Assembly (NCBI GenBank): GCA_000332255.1
Contig: KB235926.1
Location: 2,430,734-2,494,733, forward strand
Direction of reading: 5' to 3'
Length of the DNA: 64,000 bases
From: a cyanobacterium PCC 7702
GTDB lineage: Bacteria > Cyanobacteriota > Cyanobacteriia > Cyanobacteriales > Nostocaceae
Part shown: in pieces, positions 44,110-53,451 of the stretch
Layout of the letters: each line of letters begins with the position of its first letter
How positions within the stretch are numbered: the first letter of the stretch is position 1
Position numbers and translations under genes: made by a program
Notes under the pieces: model-generated
What the model was told of the DNA's origin: nothing
The model's database searches: none
Seen by the model: only the letters and a program-made list of their open reading frames with translations

Positions 44110-44754
44110 ATGCAAAACACCGAGTTCGATAGGGTAATGCTGCGAGTGGCAACAATACTTTCAGTGGTAATTTTGACGCTATCACTGATTGCCGCTTCCA
44201 GCGGAATTTTACTATCTTTTTACTACGAGCCTGCTGCAGGAAGGGCTTACCAGTCACTGAGAACGATCGCCCAACAAGTACCGTATGGCTGGTTATTTCT
44301 TAAAGCTCACAACATAGCTGGAAATGCAGTAATTGCGATCGCCCTGATTCAAATCGTGGTGATATTTCTAAGCAGACAATTTCGCCCGAGTTGGTTAAGC
44401 GCTTGGATAAGCGGAATTTTATTTACCTTAACGGTGATGGGCTTGTCGTGGACAGCAATGATTTTAAGCTGGGATCAAGAAGGTTTTTGGCGCTTTAGCA
44501 TCGAATTGGGAACCGTGGAAGCAATTCCTGTCATTGGTTCGCAATTGCGGGAAATTCTCACTGGCGGTGGCGCCATCAGCACCCTCACCGTTCAACGTCT
44601 TTACACGCTCCACAGTTACATTCTCTCCCTAGCTGCAGTTATTATTTCTGTAATACATTTGTTAAGTCTACTGTGGCAGGAAAAAAATACTCCAGCAACT
44701 AATTGTTCGCCAAAGTTAAATCAAGGTGCAGGAGCATCACTGGCAGAAAATTGA
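44110..44754 (+). CDS. cytochrome b6-like membrane protein lacking one heme ligand
   Basis: A 214-residue, four-helix relative of PetB, nearly the same length as cytochrome b6. Helix A ends in GILLSFYYEPAAGRAYQSL, close to b6. Of the four heme-binding histidines, His67 (b6 His86), His168 (His187) and His183 (His202) keep the right spacing, but the position matching b6 His100 is Gln81. Heme bp could bind through His67/His168; heme bn has lost one ligand. The Cys that holds heme cn in b6 is also absent. No subunit IV or Rieske gene is adjacent. It may serve a non-b6f redox role; this is inference. Confidence 0.82.
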   Translation: MQNTEFDRVMLRVATILSVVILTLSLIAASSGILLSFYYEPAAGRAYQSLRTIAQQVPYGWLFLKAHNIAGNAVIAIALIQIVVIFLSRQFRPSWLSAWISGILFTLTVMGLSWTAMILSWDQEGFWRFSIELGTVEAIPVIGSQLREILTGGGAISTLTVQRLYTLHSYILSLAAVIISVIHLLSLLWQEKNTPATNCSPKLNQGAGASLAEN

Positions 44755-46643
44755 GATAACCTCGCCATGGGAATTTCCTCGACTTCTGGTAGTTTTTCCA
44801 ACGAAAGTTGAGTAGACTGGCTAGCACCCGATAGTCGTTTTAAAAGACTGGGTCTGGGATCGTGTAACAAGTAGATAATGCGATCGCCCACTTGCCAAGT
44901 TTCATCTGCAGCCATAATCTGCAACTTCTCATCCCTTTCTAAAAACAGCGGTACCAACTCCCCTGTACGCATTAATGCTTGCAATTGTGCTTTTTGCAAA
45001 GAAAAACCAGGCTCCTTTAAAGTTGTCATTCCTAACTTTACTTGTCCATCATTTAAGTACTGATTCCAAGTTTTAATTTGCAAATCTGGCACAAAAGCTT
45101 GGCTGACTTTGGGATTACTACTGGAATTATGAGATTTCGGATCGCGGGGAAAAACTGCCAACACGCGTGGGGGGTGAAATTCCTCTGCAGCTCGTTGCGC
45201 CAAAACAAAATTTACCTCGCCGTTTTTGGTCATGGCCAGAAAAGTTCCCATGGAAGCCAGTCCTGCCTTTTCTAAAACATTAGCATCCAAAGCACTGCTA
45301 GTTAATACCTGAAGATTTTGTGCTTGAGCCAGCTGACTTGCTTGAGTGTCGGTATCAATCATCACTACTGGTTCTCCCCGTTCTTGCAACAGGCGAGCAA
45401 CTAAAATACTCAAAGGATTGCAACCAACAATAACTGCTCCTGTGGCTTGTTTGGAGGTGATTTGCAACCATCTGGCAACCCAACCAGCTGTTAGCCCTTG
45501 ACAGAATACTGTCATGATAATTGTTAGAAAAACCAAAGCCTTAATGGCATCACCACCGTTAATACCGTGCTGTGTCAGCAGAATTGCAAACAAAGAAGCC
45601 ACAGAAGCAGAAACAATTCCCCGAGGTGCTACCCAGCTTAAAAAAAGCTTTTGTCGCCAGTTCAGGTCACTATTCCACGTACACAATAGAATATTAATCG
45701 GACGAACTACAAACATTAAAGCTAAAACAGTAAATACACTTCCCCAACCCAAGGCAAACACGCTGGCGATGGATAAGTCTGCTGCTAGCAATATAAACAG
45801 CACTGAGACGCAGAAAATAGTCAGCTGACCTTTAAAGTGTCGCAGCAATCGTTCTTCGGGCACGGAAGCAGCTCCAAACACTAGTCCCGCTACTACAGTT
45901 GCCATTAATCCTGATTCGCTGCGAATTACCTGTCCTAATGCAAATAAACCCCACAAACTAGCTAAAACAAATAAATTTTTTAACTCAAAAGAAAGAAAAT
46001 TGGTACGCTTGCAAATCAAAGCCATTAGCCAACCACCTGCTGCGCCAATAGCTCCCCCCACACTCAAGCGCATGAATACACTGCTGATGGCAACTACTGG
46101 ATCGGGATTATCGTTTAATATCGTGTTCAAAACCACAACGGCAAGGATGGCTCCGACTGGGTCGATTAAAACCCCTTCTCCTTCCAAAAGTGTAGCAACT
46201 TGACGCTCCACGTTAATTTGCTTGAGCAACGGACTAATCACAGTAGGTCCTGTAACCACGACTAAGGAAGCGTACAGAAGGGCGATCGGCCAAGGAAATT
46301 CTGCTAGCCAATGAGCTGCCATACTGCCACCGAGTAAAGTAATTAGGGTTCCCAAGGTGACGAGTAGTTGCAAAGAAGTAGAAACTTTGTTTAACTCTCG
46401 CAGTTCTAAATTCAGACCGCCCTCAAACAAAATTATTGCCGTTCCTAAGGCAACAATCACTTCCAGTCCTGTACCGAGCAACTGTGGATGCAGTACTCCC
46501 ACAGCGTCAGGCCCGAGCAAGATACCAAATAGCAATAAAAATACGATGCTGGGTACCCGCAGATATGCTGCCAGTACTTGAGCGCTAATGCCTGCAAAAA
46601 CGGCGAGCACTATTTGCAGGGTAATTTCAAAAGATTCTTCCAT
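44721..46643 (-). CDS. CPA1-type cation/proton antiporter with TrkA regulatory domain
   Basis: A 640-residue protein. About 12 hydrophobic helices fill residues 5-390, including TGPTVISPLL and EGEGVLIDPVGAIL, which hold the acidic transport residue typical of the NhaP-like CPA1 branch. A Rossmann TrkA-N domain follows (GAVIVGCNPLSILVARLLQ, then VVMIDTDTQASQLA), then a TrkA-C-like part near the end (QIMAADETWQVGDRIIYLLHD). Ion specificity (Na+ or K+) cannot be told. Its 3' end overlaps the convergent cytochrome-b6-like gene by 34 nt. The ATG at 46643 is clear. Confidence 0.9.
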   Translation of the reverse strand: MEESFEITLQIVLAVFAGISAQVLAAYLRVPSIVFLLLFGILLGPDAVGVLHPQLLGTGLEVIVALGTAIILFEGGLNLELRELNKVSTSLQLLVTLGTLITLLGGSMAAHWLAEFPWPIALLYASLVVVTGPTVISPLLKQINVERQVATLLEGEGVLIDPVGAILAVVVLNTILNDNPDPVVAISSVFMRLSVGGAIGAAGGWLMALICKRTNFLSFELKNLFVLASLWGLFALGQVIRSESGLMATVVAGLVFGAASVPEERLLRHFKGQLTIFCVSVLFILLAADLSIASVFALGWGSVFTVLALMFVVRPINILLCTWNSDLNWRQKLFLSWVAPRGIVSASVASLFAILLTQHGINGGDAIKALVFLTIIMTVFCQGLTAGWVARWLQITSKQATGAVIVGCNPLSILVARLLQERGEPVVMIDTDTQASQLAQAQNLQVLTSSALDANVLEKAGLASMGTFLAMTKNGEVNFVLAQRAAEEFHPPRVLAVFPRDPKSHNSSSNPKVSQAFVPDLQIKTWNQYLNDGQVKLGMTTLKEPGFSLQKAQLQALMRTGELVPLFLERDEKLQIMAADETWQVGDRIIYLLHDPRPSLLKRLSGASQSTQLSLEKLPEVEEIPMARLSQFSASDAPAP

Positions 46644-46990
46644 GTCGGAGATTTTGAGTACTGTTTTTCAAAATCTTTTGTAAAGAATTGTAAAATTTAC
46701 TAGCACAGGCGGCAATGTCTCCTTTGCCACTATTTGTTAGTTTCATAAATTCCCTCATACTGAGTTTCGTATCTGACAATGCTTTTTTCGCAGGTACCCT
46801 AATGTCTTAAATATATAGGGGTGAAAGCCAAAGAAGTGTTCCCAAAAGTGTATTTTTTTAAGCATTTGCTTTTTTTGACTTTTACTTTCACCCAGTTTAG
46901 CCGTTGCCGCCATATTTTGTGAAATACTCCTTGGCGAAACCTGTTGACATCTACAGTAAAAACCGTTAAATTTATAAAAGTGTGAAGTGC
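46644..46990. other. intergenic region before tRNA-Glu
   Basis: A 347-bp stretch with no gene recognised; its right end carries the probable trnE promoter listed separately. Confidence 0.4.
46944..46972 (+). promoter_or_regulatory. probable trnE promoter
   Basis: A consensus -35 box TTGACA (46944-46949) and TAAATT (46967-46972) are spaced by 17 bp. The expected transcription start would fall about 10 bases before the mature tRNA 5' end at 46991. Confidence 0.55.
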
Positions 46991-47063
46991 GCCCCCATCG
47001 TCTAGAGGCCTAGGACACCTCCCTTTCACGGAGGTAACGGGGATTCGAATTCCCCTGGGGGTA
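46991..47063 (+). tRNA. trnE-UUC: tRNA-Glu(UUC)
   Basis: A 73-nt tRNA. Acceptor arms GCCCCCA and TGGGGGT pair with a G-U at the end; the D arm contains TCTAGAGGCCTAGGA; the anticodon stem CCTCC/GGAGG closes the loop CTTTCAC with anticodon UUC; the T arm has GATTCGAAT. The discriminator is A and CCA is not encoded. Besides translation, this tRNA supplies glutamate for tetrapyrrole (heme and chlorophyll) synthesis through glutamyl-tRNA reductase in cyanobacteria. Confidence 0.97.
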
Positions 47064-47249
47064 TGTATAAATCTTGAAATAACATCCCAGAAGAGGTCTT
47101 TGCTGGTAGTATTGCTCGCAAACCAAAGCAACTTCCTTATTTCTTAACCGCTACATAATCCTACTTTTTCATGCGCCAAGATAGAATACAGAAATCTATC
47201 CCTTAACAAAGAAGAAAAAAGGCGCAACCGCTCAGTCAAACGGGTACGG

Positions 47250-47897
47250 ATGACAAAAATGATACAACTCAAAGACGCGGTCAAATCGATTTTACCAAAA
47301 CCCTTAGTCAAGACAGTTCAAAATCTTCGATACGAAGCTTCTATCCGCAGGTTGCGCGGTTTAGATTTCCACTTGAATTTTCCAGACCGATTTATACTAG
47401 AAGATATTATTATTCCCTACTTTGTCAATCGCAGCGAATTTCACAAGATTTTGTTTGTTGGCTGTGAGTGGTATACAAAACCTTACAAAAAATACTTTAA
47501 AAATAAAGAATATTGGACAATAGAAATCGAGCCCCAAAAAGCTAAATACGGCTCAAAGCAGCATCATATCACAGATGCACTGCAAAACCTCAGCTTGCAC
47601 GTAGCAGAGAATTATTTTGATTTAATAATTTTCACCGGAGTGTTCGGACACGGCATTAATAGGAAGGAAGATACAGAACAAGCATTTGCTCAGTGTTTTC
47701 AATGTTTGCGTGCTGGGGGAATTTTAGTTTTTGGCTGGGATGACAAACCAGAGTACAAGCCTTTTCCCGTACTAGAAGAATGCGAGAATTTAAAGAAATT
47801 TGCACCTTATTTCTTTCCACCCCTCGCCACAGCAAATTATATAGTTAAAGATTGTCCCTTCGGACACAGGTTTGATTTTTATATCAAACCAAATTGA
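47250..47897 (+). CDS. class I SAM-dependent methyltransferase-like protein
   Basis: A 215-residue soluble protein with a Rossmann-like methyltransferase outline. The first strand is HKILFVGCEWYTKPY, the acidic end of strand 2 is IEIEPQKAKYG, motif IV is YFDLIIFTGVFGHGI, and a later strand-turn is LRAGGILVFGWDD. Motif I lacks the usual GxGxG, having VGCEWYTK instead, so SAM binding is unusual or lost. About 60 residues of basic, helical sequence precede the core. The target is unknown. An ATG at 47250 and one at 47259 are both possible; no strong ribosome binding site was seen. Confidence 0.7.
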   Translation: MTKMIQLKDAVKSILPKPLVKTVQNLRYEASIRRLRGLDFHLNFPDRFILEDIIIPYFVNRSEFHKILFVGCEWYTKPYKKYFKNKEYWTIEIEPQKAKYGSKQHHITDALQNLSLHVAENYFDLIIFTGVFGHGINRKEDTEQAFAQCFQCLRAGGILVFGWDDKPEYKPFPVLEECENLKKFAPYFFPPLATANYIVKDCPFGHRFDFYIKPN

Positions 47898-47927
47898 TAG
47901 CAAGTATCTCTTGCTTTGTAATGGTAA

Positions 47928-47959
47928 CAAAAAAACTCCCGATCCTTGGGATCGAGAGT
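47928..47959 (-). terminator. intrinsic terminator of the hemerythrin gene
   Basis: On the minus strand, ACTCTCGATCC and GGATCGGGAGT pair around CAA with one mismatch (47935-47959), followed by TTTTTTT. It lies 30 bp past the hemerythrin stop codon. The best-formed classical terminator in the window. Confidence 0.85.
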
Positions 47960-47988
47960 GGTAAGCTTAATTGAGAGAGCTATCATGA

Positions 47989-49050
47989 TTACTTGGTGGC
48001 AGCGCCTTGTGGGCCTTGTTTAGCAAGTTTTTCTTGAATTCTTTGCTTAGCAGCTTTGAATTGTGTGGCCAATTGCTCGGTTTGCTCAGTGCTGAGGTTG
48101 TTGCGAATAGCAGCGAACATCGTGCTTTCTTCTTGACGAACGTGGTCGCCAACAGCATCCATCAGTTGTCTGATTTTATCTTTGAACTGAGAAGAGGAAG
48201 GACTGATCGCCTTGATTTGCTCTAATTCCTGCTTCATCTGCGCTTGTTCGTCATACAATTCTTGAGTATCTGCTTCACCGTAGAAGGGACGTACTCTTGG
48301 GTAGACGACTTCTTCTTCTGCTTCTGCATGAGCAGTGAGGTCTTTGTAGATTTGACCGAAGTATTCTTGAATCTTTTGCGGGTCGTTGCTGGCCAGTAAT
48401 TCAGTAAATAGAGTATTTACTTTACTGTGATCCAGGCGAATTAGATCCTGGATGTTCATATCGCTTTTATCAGTAGTTTGGGTAACAGCACTACCGAAAA
48501 CTCCACTCAATGCGGCCATAGCATCTTGGACACGTCCCCAGATACCTTGATCTGGTTCTTGTCCAGTTAATTCGCGAACACCCAAAATTTCCAGAATACC
48601 CTTGAGCTGCTCTTGGTGAGCGCGGTTTTCGAAGTTGACGGTGTTCAAGGGTCCGATCGCCAAGAGTACATCAGCGCCGACTTTTTGAGCAGCTTTGTGA
48701 ATTGTCAAACCGGACATGACCTGCTGGTGTTTGAGCAACTCATGTTGGAAGACTTTTTCATACAAGCTCAGCTCTGAGCTTTGCATCAATTGTCCCAGCT
48801 TTTGTACTATTTCTTTAGCATTTTTGCTGGGCTCAGCTTGAATACCGTACTGTACATTTACGGTTTCTATAATGCCCAGATTTTTGTTGTCATCATCGAG
48901 CATCTTCTGAATGCGATCGCGAATTTCGGAATCAGAAATTTCTCTTAAAAGATGCTGCTCATTTTCAATCAGCAATTTTTGAATTTCTTTCATTTCTGCC
49001 AATTTTCTAGCAATGGCAGTGCGCTTGGTATCGTCTAAAGTCGTTACCAT
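47989..49050 (-). CDS. hemerythrin HHE domain-containing protein
   Basis: A 353-residue soluble helical protein. Residues about 1-170 form a helical, ferritin-like or DUF892-like region (YEKVFQHELLKHQQVMSGL, FENRAHQEQLKGILEILGV). Residues about 205-330 are a hemerythrin HHE domain with the diiron-type ligands: His in IRLDHSKVN, His and Glu in TAHAEAEEEVVYPRV, and His in GDHVRQEES. Likely roles are oxygen, nitric oxide or iron handling under stress. The longer frame starts at 49110, but the ATG at 49050 has GGGGAGA seven bases upstream. A strong terminator follows the gene. Confidence 0.88.
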   Translation of the reverse strand: MVTTLDDTKRTAIARKLAEMKEIQKLLIENEQHLLREISDSEIRDRIQKMLDDDNKNLGIIETVNVQYGIQAEPSKNAKEIVQKLGQLMQSSELSLYEKVFQHELLKHQQVMSGLTIHKAAQKVGADVLLAIGPLNTVNFENRAHQEQLKGILEILGVRELTGQEPDQGIWGRVQDAMAALSGVFGSAVTQTTDKSDMNIQDLIRLDHSKVNTLFTELLASNDPQKIQEYFGQIYKDLTAHAEAEEEVVYPRVRPFYGEADTQELYDEQAQMKQELEQIKAISPSSSQFKDKIRQLMDAVGDHVRQEESTMFAAIRNNLSTEQTEQLATQFKAAKQRIQEKLAKQGPQGAATK

Positions 49051-49325
49051 GTTTAGTTCTCCCCTAAAAAACCGTGTTGCTTGTATTCTTAACAATTTCA
49101 AGGTTGGCACATTGTTTCAGAGTGCTCCATCTTTCTTTTGAGCGATAACCCTGGAACCTGAGATATAAAAATTTCAACTTTCAGGATAATTTCTACAAGC
49201 AAGTAGCATTTATACTTTTAGACAGATAACTTCTATAACTACACTCCACCGCCAGGTAGATAAATTTTGATTTTTGCTTTTCTAAATTGACTGCAGAGCA
49301 GTCAAATAGCAGGAGATTCGTCGTA

Positions 49326-49768
49326 ATGTCTAAAAGTTCTGGACTAGGAGAACAAGCGCACAAACATGGTGCAGAAATAGGTTTATCTAGCCAGTTAGAT
49401 GCAGTAGAAAATTCAGATGTCAACATCAAAGCTGAACTGCTGAATCTAGTTCAGGGACAGGTAGAAGTTACCTCCATCAGGGGGGAGGTTTGGTAATGTA
49501 GCAAGACCTGCAGGCGAAAGAACTAGAAATGGATATTAATGCAGTACTCTGCGTGAGTCAAAACTGACAAACAGTAACTTTAGAAAATGTCGAAGCTCCC
49601 AACGACCAACAAACATCACTAGAAGTAATAAAAGCTTTAGTAGATGCTACTAGCAAAATCTTAGATTTGAAGAATTTTCAACTGTAAGGAATGAACTTGC
49701 GGTACTTAAATTTAGAAGTAGAACCAGGAAAACTGCAAGCTGGCGTCGCACGATTTACTTTGTCTTAA
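49326..49768 (+). pseudogene. decayed DUF2993 (LmeA-like) gene
   Basis: Remnant of a DUF2993 protein, a family in cyanobacteria and actinobacteria (LmeA acts in cell-envelope lipoglycan synthesis in mycobacteria). The frame begins MSKSSGLGEQAHKHGAEIGL and runs to TSIRGEVW and a stop. After a shift it reads GGLVM, a stop, QDLQAKELEMDINAV, a second stop, then TLENVEAPNDQQTSLEVIKA, a third stop after ILDLKNFQL, and finally MNLRYLNLEVEPGKLQAGV. The retained order of motifs and three or more stops show real decay. The central part is also shortened compared with the family. Confidence 0.82.
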
Positions 49769-49829
49769 TTTATGCTGTTGACTGTGTTGAAATTAAAATT
49801 TTTGATTAACAACAAAAGGAGTAGAAATT

Positions 49830-50372
49830 ATGGAAACTCAACAAAGAAAAACGACTCCTTATCCTAACATTCCTGCTTTTTTGGAAAGCGACGATAGAGA
49901 ATTTCGCGATACCGGAGTACCCAGTACAGTGGCGATTGCAGGTCATCCCATCCATCCGATCTTGGTGCAATTTCCGATTTCATTTCTGGTGGGAGCGCTA
50001 TTAACTGATGTTACTTTCTGGATAACTGACGATACGTTCTGGGGACGAGCTTCTTTTTGGCTCATACTTGCGGGTTTGGTAGGAGGTATCGCCGCAGCTT
50101 TGACGGGTATTCTCGACTTTTTAAGAATCGGACGAGTTCGCAAACGCACCGCAGGTTGGGCGCACTTGATTCTCAATGTTACTGCTTTGGTACTAGCAGC
50201 TGTTAACTTAGTTTGGCGCTGGAAGAATCCTATTGCAGCTATACTACCCTGGGGAATTGCGCTTTCAGCGATCGTCGCGTCTGTTCTGGGTGTTTCTGGT
50301 TGGTATGGTGGCGAATTGGTGTACAGACATAAAATATCTGTAATTGGCGATGGTAATCCCGACGGTCCCTAG
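49830..50372 (+). CDS. DUF2231 family membrane protein
   Basis: A 180-residue membrane protein with four hydrophobic helices after a 35-residue polar N-terminus. DUF2231 hallmarks are the GHPIHPILVQFPISFLVGAL segment at residues 38-57, a conserved Asp in TGILDFLRI, and the C-terminal SGWYGGELVYRHKISV. The histidines of GHPIHP suggest metal or heme binding, but the function is not established. AAGGAG lies nine bases upstream of the ATG. It follows the DUF2993 pseudogene, near the hemerythrin gene. Confidence 0.88.
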   Translation: METQQRKTTPYPNIPAFLESDDREFRDTGVPSTVAIAGHPIHPILVQFPISFLVGALLTDVTFWITDDTFWGRASFWLILAGLVGGIAAALTGILDFLRIGRVRKRTAGWAHLILNVTALVLAAVNLVWRWKNPIAAILPWGIALSAIVASVLGVSGWYGGELVYRHKISVIGDGNPDGP

Positions 50373-50560
50373 CAAGATAAGAATTTCATCTTTTCAGCGC
50401 CGGACTCTGGATGTGTGTTGATGCTATTACCTAGTACTGGTGTTCAATCTCAACAGCGATGGGATCGTCGTGAAGTGCAATAATTCAAGAAAAAGGATGG
50501 CAAGGTGAGTGCTTGGACATTAACTAATCTAGGTAGGTGCACGCAAAAGCGGATTTTCAT

Positions 50561-52720
50561 TTACCGCTTGAGAGCCTTCATTGACAATGCTATCCGCTTT
50601 AATTTCTCGTTCACTTCTAAGACTCGCACCTTGACCAGTTGTCCCACCTTGACAACTTTTTTAGGGTCGTCTACGTATCTGTCTGCAAGTTGGGATATGT
50701 GTACCAGACCATCTTGATGAACGCCAATATCGACAAAAGCCCCAAAATTGGCTACATTTGTTACTACTCCCTCTAATTCCATTCCCACTTTCAAGTCAGA
50801 AATTTCTTTGATTGTTGGTTGGAAGGTGGCATACTTAAATTCCGCGCGGGGATCTCTACCTGGTTTTTCCAATTCTTTGAGAATATCGCGCAACGTTGGT
50901 TCACCGATAGTAGCGGTGACGTATTTTTTCAGGTCTGCTGGTTTGAGTTTGGCAGCAATTTGCGTTACTTGTTGTAAGGGTATGTTTAAGTCTGCAGCGA
51001 TCGCTTCTACTATCCCGTAACTTTCCGGATGCACGGCGGTATTATCTAAGGGATGGCTACCGTTGCGAATCCGCAGAAAACCCGCCGCCTGCTCAAAGGT
51101 TTTCGGTCCCAATTTCGGAACTTTCAGTAATTGTTGGCGATTTTGAAACGCTCCATTTTGGTTGCGATATGTAATTATATTATTGGCGATCGCAGGTGTG
51201 ATTCCAGAAACAAAGGTTAAAAGTTCTTTAGAAGCAGTGTTCAAATCTACACCCACGTAATTAACGCAACTTTCTACAGTTTCATTCAGTTTCTTCTGCA
51301 ACAGCTTTTGGTCTACATCGTGTTGGTATTGTCCCACACCGATAGATTTGGGATCGATTTTGACTAATTCTGCTAGAGGATCTTGCAAGCGACGACCGAT
51401 ACTGATTGCTCCGCGTACGGTCACGTCTAAGTCGGGAAATTCCTCTGCTGCTGCTTTGCTGGCGCTGTATACGGATGCTCCTGACTCGTTAACTATGACT
51501 TTAATTGGTTTGCGATCCAAAGTTTGCAGTACTTCTTGTACAAACTCATCTGTTTCCCGAGAAGCAGTACCGTTACCGATGGCAATTAATTCTATTTTGT
51601 GCTTCGCAATCAGATTTTGCAGGGTTTGTGCAGCTTGAGTACGTTGTTCTAGTCCTTGGTGCGGAAATATAGCTTGATATTCTAAAAATTTTCCCGTGCG
51701 ATCGACAATAGCTACTTTACAACCAGTTCTAAACCCCGGATCGATCGCCATTGTCGGTTTCATTCCCGCAGGTGGAAAAAGCAGCAACTCCCGCAAATTC
51801 ACTTCAAATGTCTTGATAGATTCTATGTCTGCGTGCAGTTTTTTAGCAGCAATTACTTCGCTGATTAAAGAAGGTTTCATCAAGCGATGAAATGTATCTT
51901 TGAGCATTTCTCGATAAAAGTTGCTCACAGAAGGATGTTTGCAGTGAATTTCTTGCGACTGTAAATAGGAAAGCACCACATCTTCGTCAAAAGCAATATC
52001 AAAACTCAATACTTTCTCTTTTTCACCACGACACAGCGCCAGCATGTTGTGAGGTGCGATGTTTTTCACCTTCACCTGATAGTGACGGTACATCTCAAAT
52101 TTTGTCGTTCCCGGAGGATATTCATCTTTAATGCGGGAGACAAATATTCCTTCTTCTAAAAGATATTCTCTGATATATGTCCGTAAATGTGCTTTTTCTG
52201 CCACTTCTTCCCCAAGAATACTAGCAGCACCCTTTAATGCTTCCTCTAAGGTTGTGATTTGCTTTTGTTCAGATACGTACTTGAGTGCTTCTGCTTCTAA
52301 AGATAGGGGTGCAGCATTTTTAGTGTTGAGCGATTTAATGAATTCTGCTAGCGGTTCTAGTCCTTTTTCTTTAGCAATGGTGGCGCGAGTGCGGCGCTTG
52401 GGGCGGTAAGGTAGATATAGATCCTCTAGTTCTTTTTTTTGCAAGCAAGCTTCGATTTTGGCTTGCAGTTGTTCAGTAAGTTTGCCTTGCTCGGCGATCG
52501 CCTTTAAAATCACTACTTTGCGTTCTTCTAGTTCTTTTAAGTAATCATATCTATCTGCTAGTTGACGTAGTTGAATTTCGTTCATTTCTCCGGTACGCTC
52601 TTTACGATACCGTGCAATGAAGGGGATAGTTGCACCCTCCGCTAAAAGTTCCAGCGCGTTTTCCACTTGGTAGGGTTTGAGGTTCAATTCAGCAGCTAAC
52701 AGTTGGGGAATGTTCAGCAT
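50561..52720 (-). CDS. tex: Tex-like RNA-binding S1 domain protein
   Basis: A 719-residue cytosolic protein of the Tex family, related to eukaryotic Spt6, implicated in transcription and RNA metabolism and toxin expression in other bacteria. The order is complete: an N-terminal helical Tex domain (LLAEGATIPFIARYRKERTGEMNE), a YqgF-like RNase H fold starting near TMAIDPGFRTGCKVAIVD, a helix-hairpin-helix region (VGVDLNTASKELLTFVSGI and VPKLGPKTFEQAAGFLRI), and a C-terminal S1 domain at about 645-715 (ELEGVVTNVANFGAFVDIGV, DGLVHISQL). Length matches E. coli YhgF closely. Confidence 0.94.
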   Translation of the reverse strand: MLNIPQLLAAELNLKPYQVENALELLAEGATIPFIARYRKERTGEMNEIQLRQLADRYDYLKELEERKVVILKAIAEQGKLTEQLQAKIEACLQKKELEDLYLPYRPKRRTRATIAKEKGLEPLAEFIKSLNTKNAAPLSLEAEALKYVSEQKQITTLEEALKGAASILGEEVAEKAHLRTYIREYLLEEGIFVSRIKDEYPPGTTKFEMYRHYQVKVKNIAPHNMLALCRGEKEKVLSFDIAFDEDVVLSYLQSQEIHCKHPSVSNFYREMLKDTFHRLMKPSLISEVIAAKKLHADIESIKTFEVNLRELLLFPPAGMKPTMAIDPGFRTGCKVAIVDRTGKFLEYQAIFPHQGLEQRTQAAQTLQNLIAKHKIELIAIGNGTASRETDEFVQEVLQTLDRKPIKVIVNESGASVYSASKAAAEEFPDLDVTVRGAISIGRRLQDPLAELVKIDPKSIGVGQYQHDVDQKLLQKKLNETVESCVNYVGVDLNTASKELLTFVSGITPAIANNIITYRNQNGAFQNRQQLLKVPKLGPKTFEQAAGFLRIRNGSHPLDNTAVHPESYGIVEAIAADLNIPLQQVTQIAAKLKPADLKKYVTATIGEPTLRDILKELEKPGRDPRAEFKYATFQPTIKEISDLKVGMELEGVVTNVANFGAFVDIGVHQDGLVHISQLADRYVDDPKKVVKVGQLVKVRVLEVNEKLKRIALSMKALKR

Positions 52721-52973
52721 CGGACCTTAAGTTAGAAAAGCTGTTCAGTCAAGATAGTACTAAAGTAAGACGCTAATAATTTACTAAACGATGTTGGCTT
52801 TTGGAGAGGCACAATGTTAAGCTAATATATCGGACACATTCTGAAATCTTAATTAATTATACTGTTGTTATTTTCCATAGCCTGTAAATAGGACGAAGGG
52901 AAGTGTAAATCTCAACACGTTTTGCCAGTAGCTTGGCTATAGCTTCTGGTTTTTTGTTCAGGGGTGAAGAAAA

Positions 52974-53357
52974 ATGCCTTTGTTGTTTATAATTCCACTT
53001 TTGGCTGGTTTAATAGCTGGCTACATTTTTAAAACAAGTACCGATGAAATCGGACAGCTTACAGGCGTGGTCGCAGCTATTAGCTTGATTCTGAGTTTGG
53101 TTTTAGCACCTTGGCAGCTGCAGGTTTTGATATTGATCGTGGTTTTAGCTAGTACCCAAAAACTATTAGTACAAAACGAGTACCAGTCAAAGTTAAAGAA
53201 AAATTATCAAAAGCAGGATTTCGGTAGCAATAATAGTAAAATTCTAGGTCATAAAAGTGAAAGTAAAGATGTGATGCTAGAAGCTAGGGAACGAAAAATT
53301 ATCGGGAAGTACCGGGGGATCCCTTTCAAAATTACTCAACTACCAAAAATGCACTGA
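52974..53357 (+). CDS. small membrane protein with DUF4278-like tail motif
   Basis: A 127-residue protein I do not recognise as a whole. Residues 1-20 and about 30-65 are hydrophobic and likely form two or three membrane helices (LLFIIPLLAGLIAGYIF, then LILSLVLAPWQLQVLILIVV). A Lys/Ser/Asn-rich linker leads to a C-terminal KYRGIPFKI, which resembles the YRG motif of DUF4278 proteins that are common in cyanobacteria. The ATG at 52974 has GGGGTGA about 9 bases upstream. Function unknown. Confidence 0.6.
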   Translation: MPLLFIIPLLAGLIAGYIFKTSTDEIGQLTGVVAAISLILSLVLAPWQLQVLILIVVLASTQKLLVQNEYQSKLKKNYQKQDFGSNNSKILGHKSESKDVMLEARERKIIGKYRGIPFKITQLPKMH

Positions 53358-53451
53358 GCGATCGCCTAAAGACTCCAGGTTTTGTTTCCAGCGCCTGCAT
53401 CCATGTATTAGCAGTCACGCGTTTTGATTGAGACAATAAACGAAATTTACC

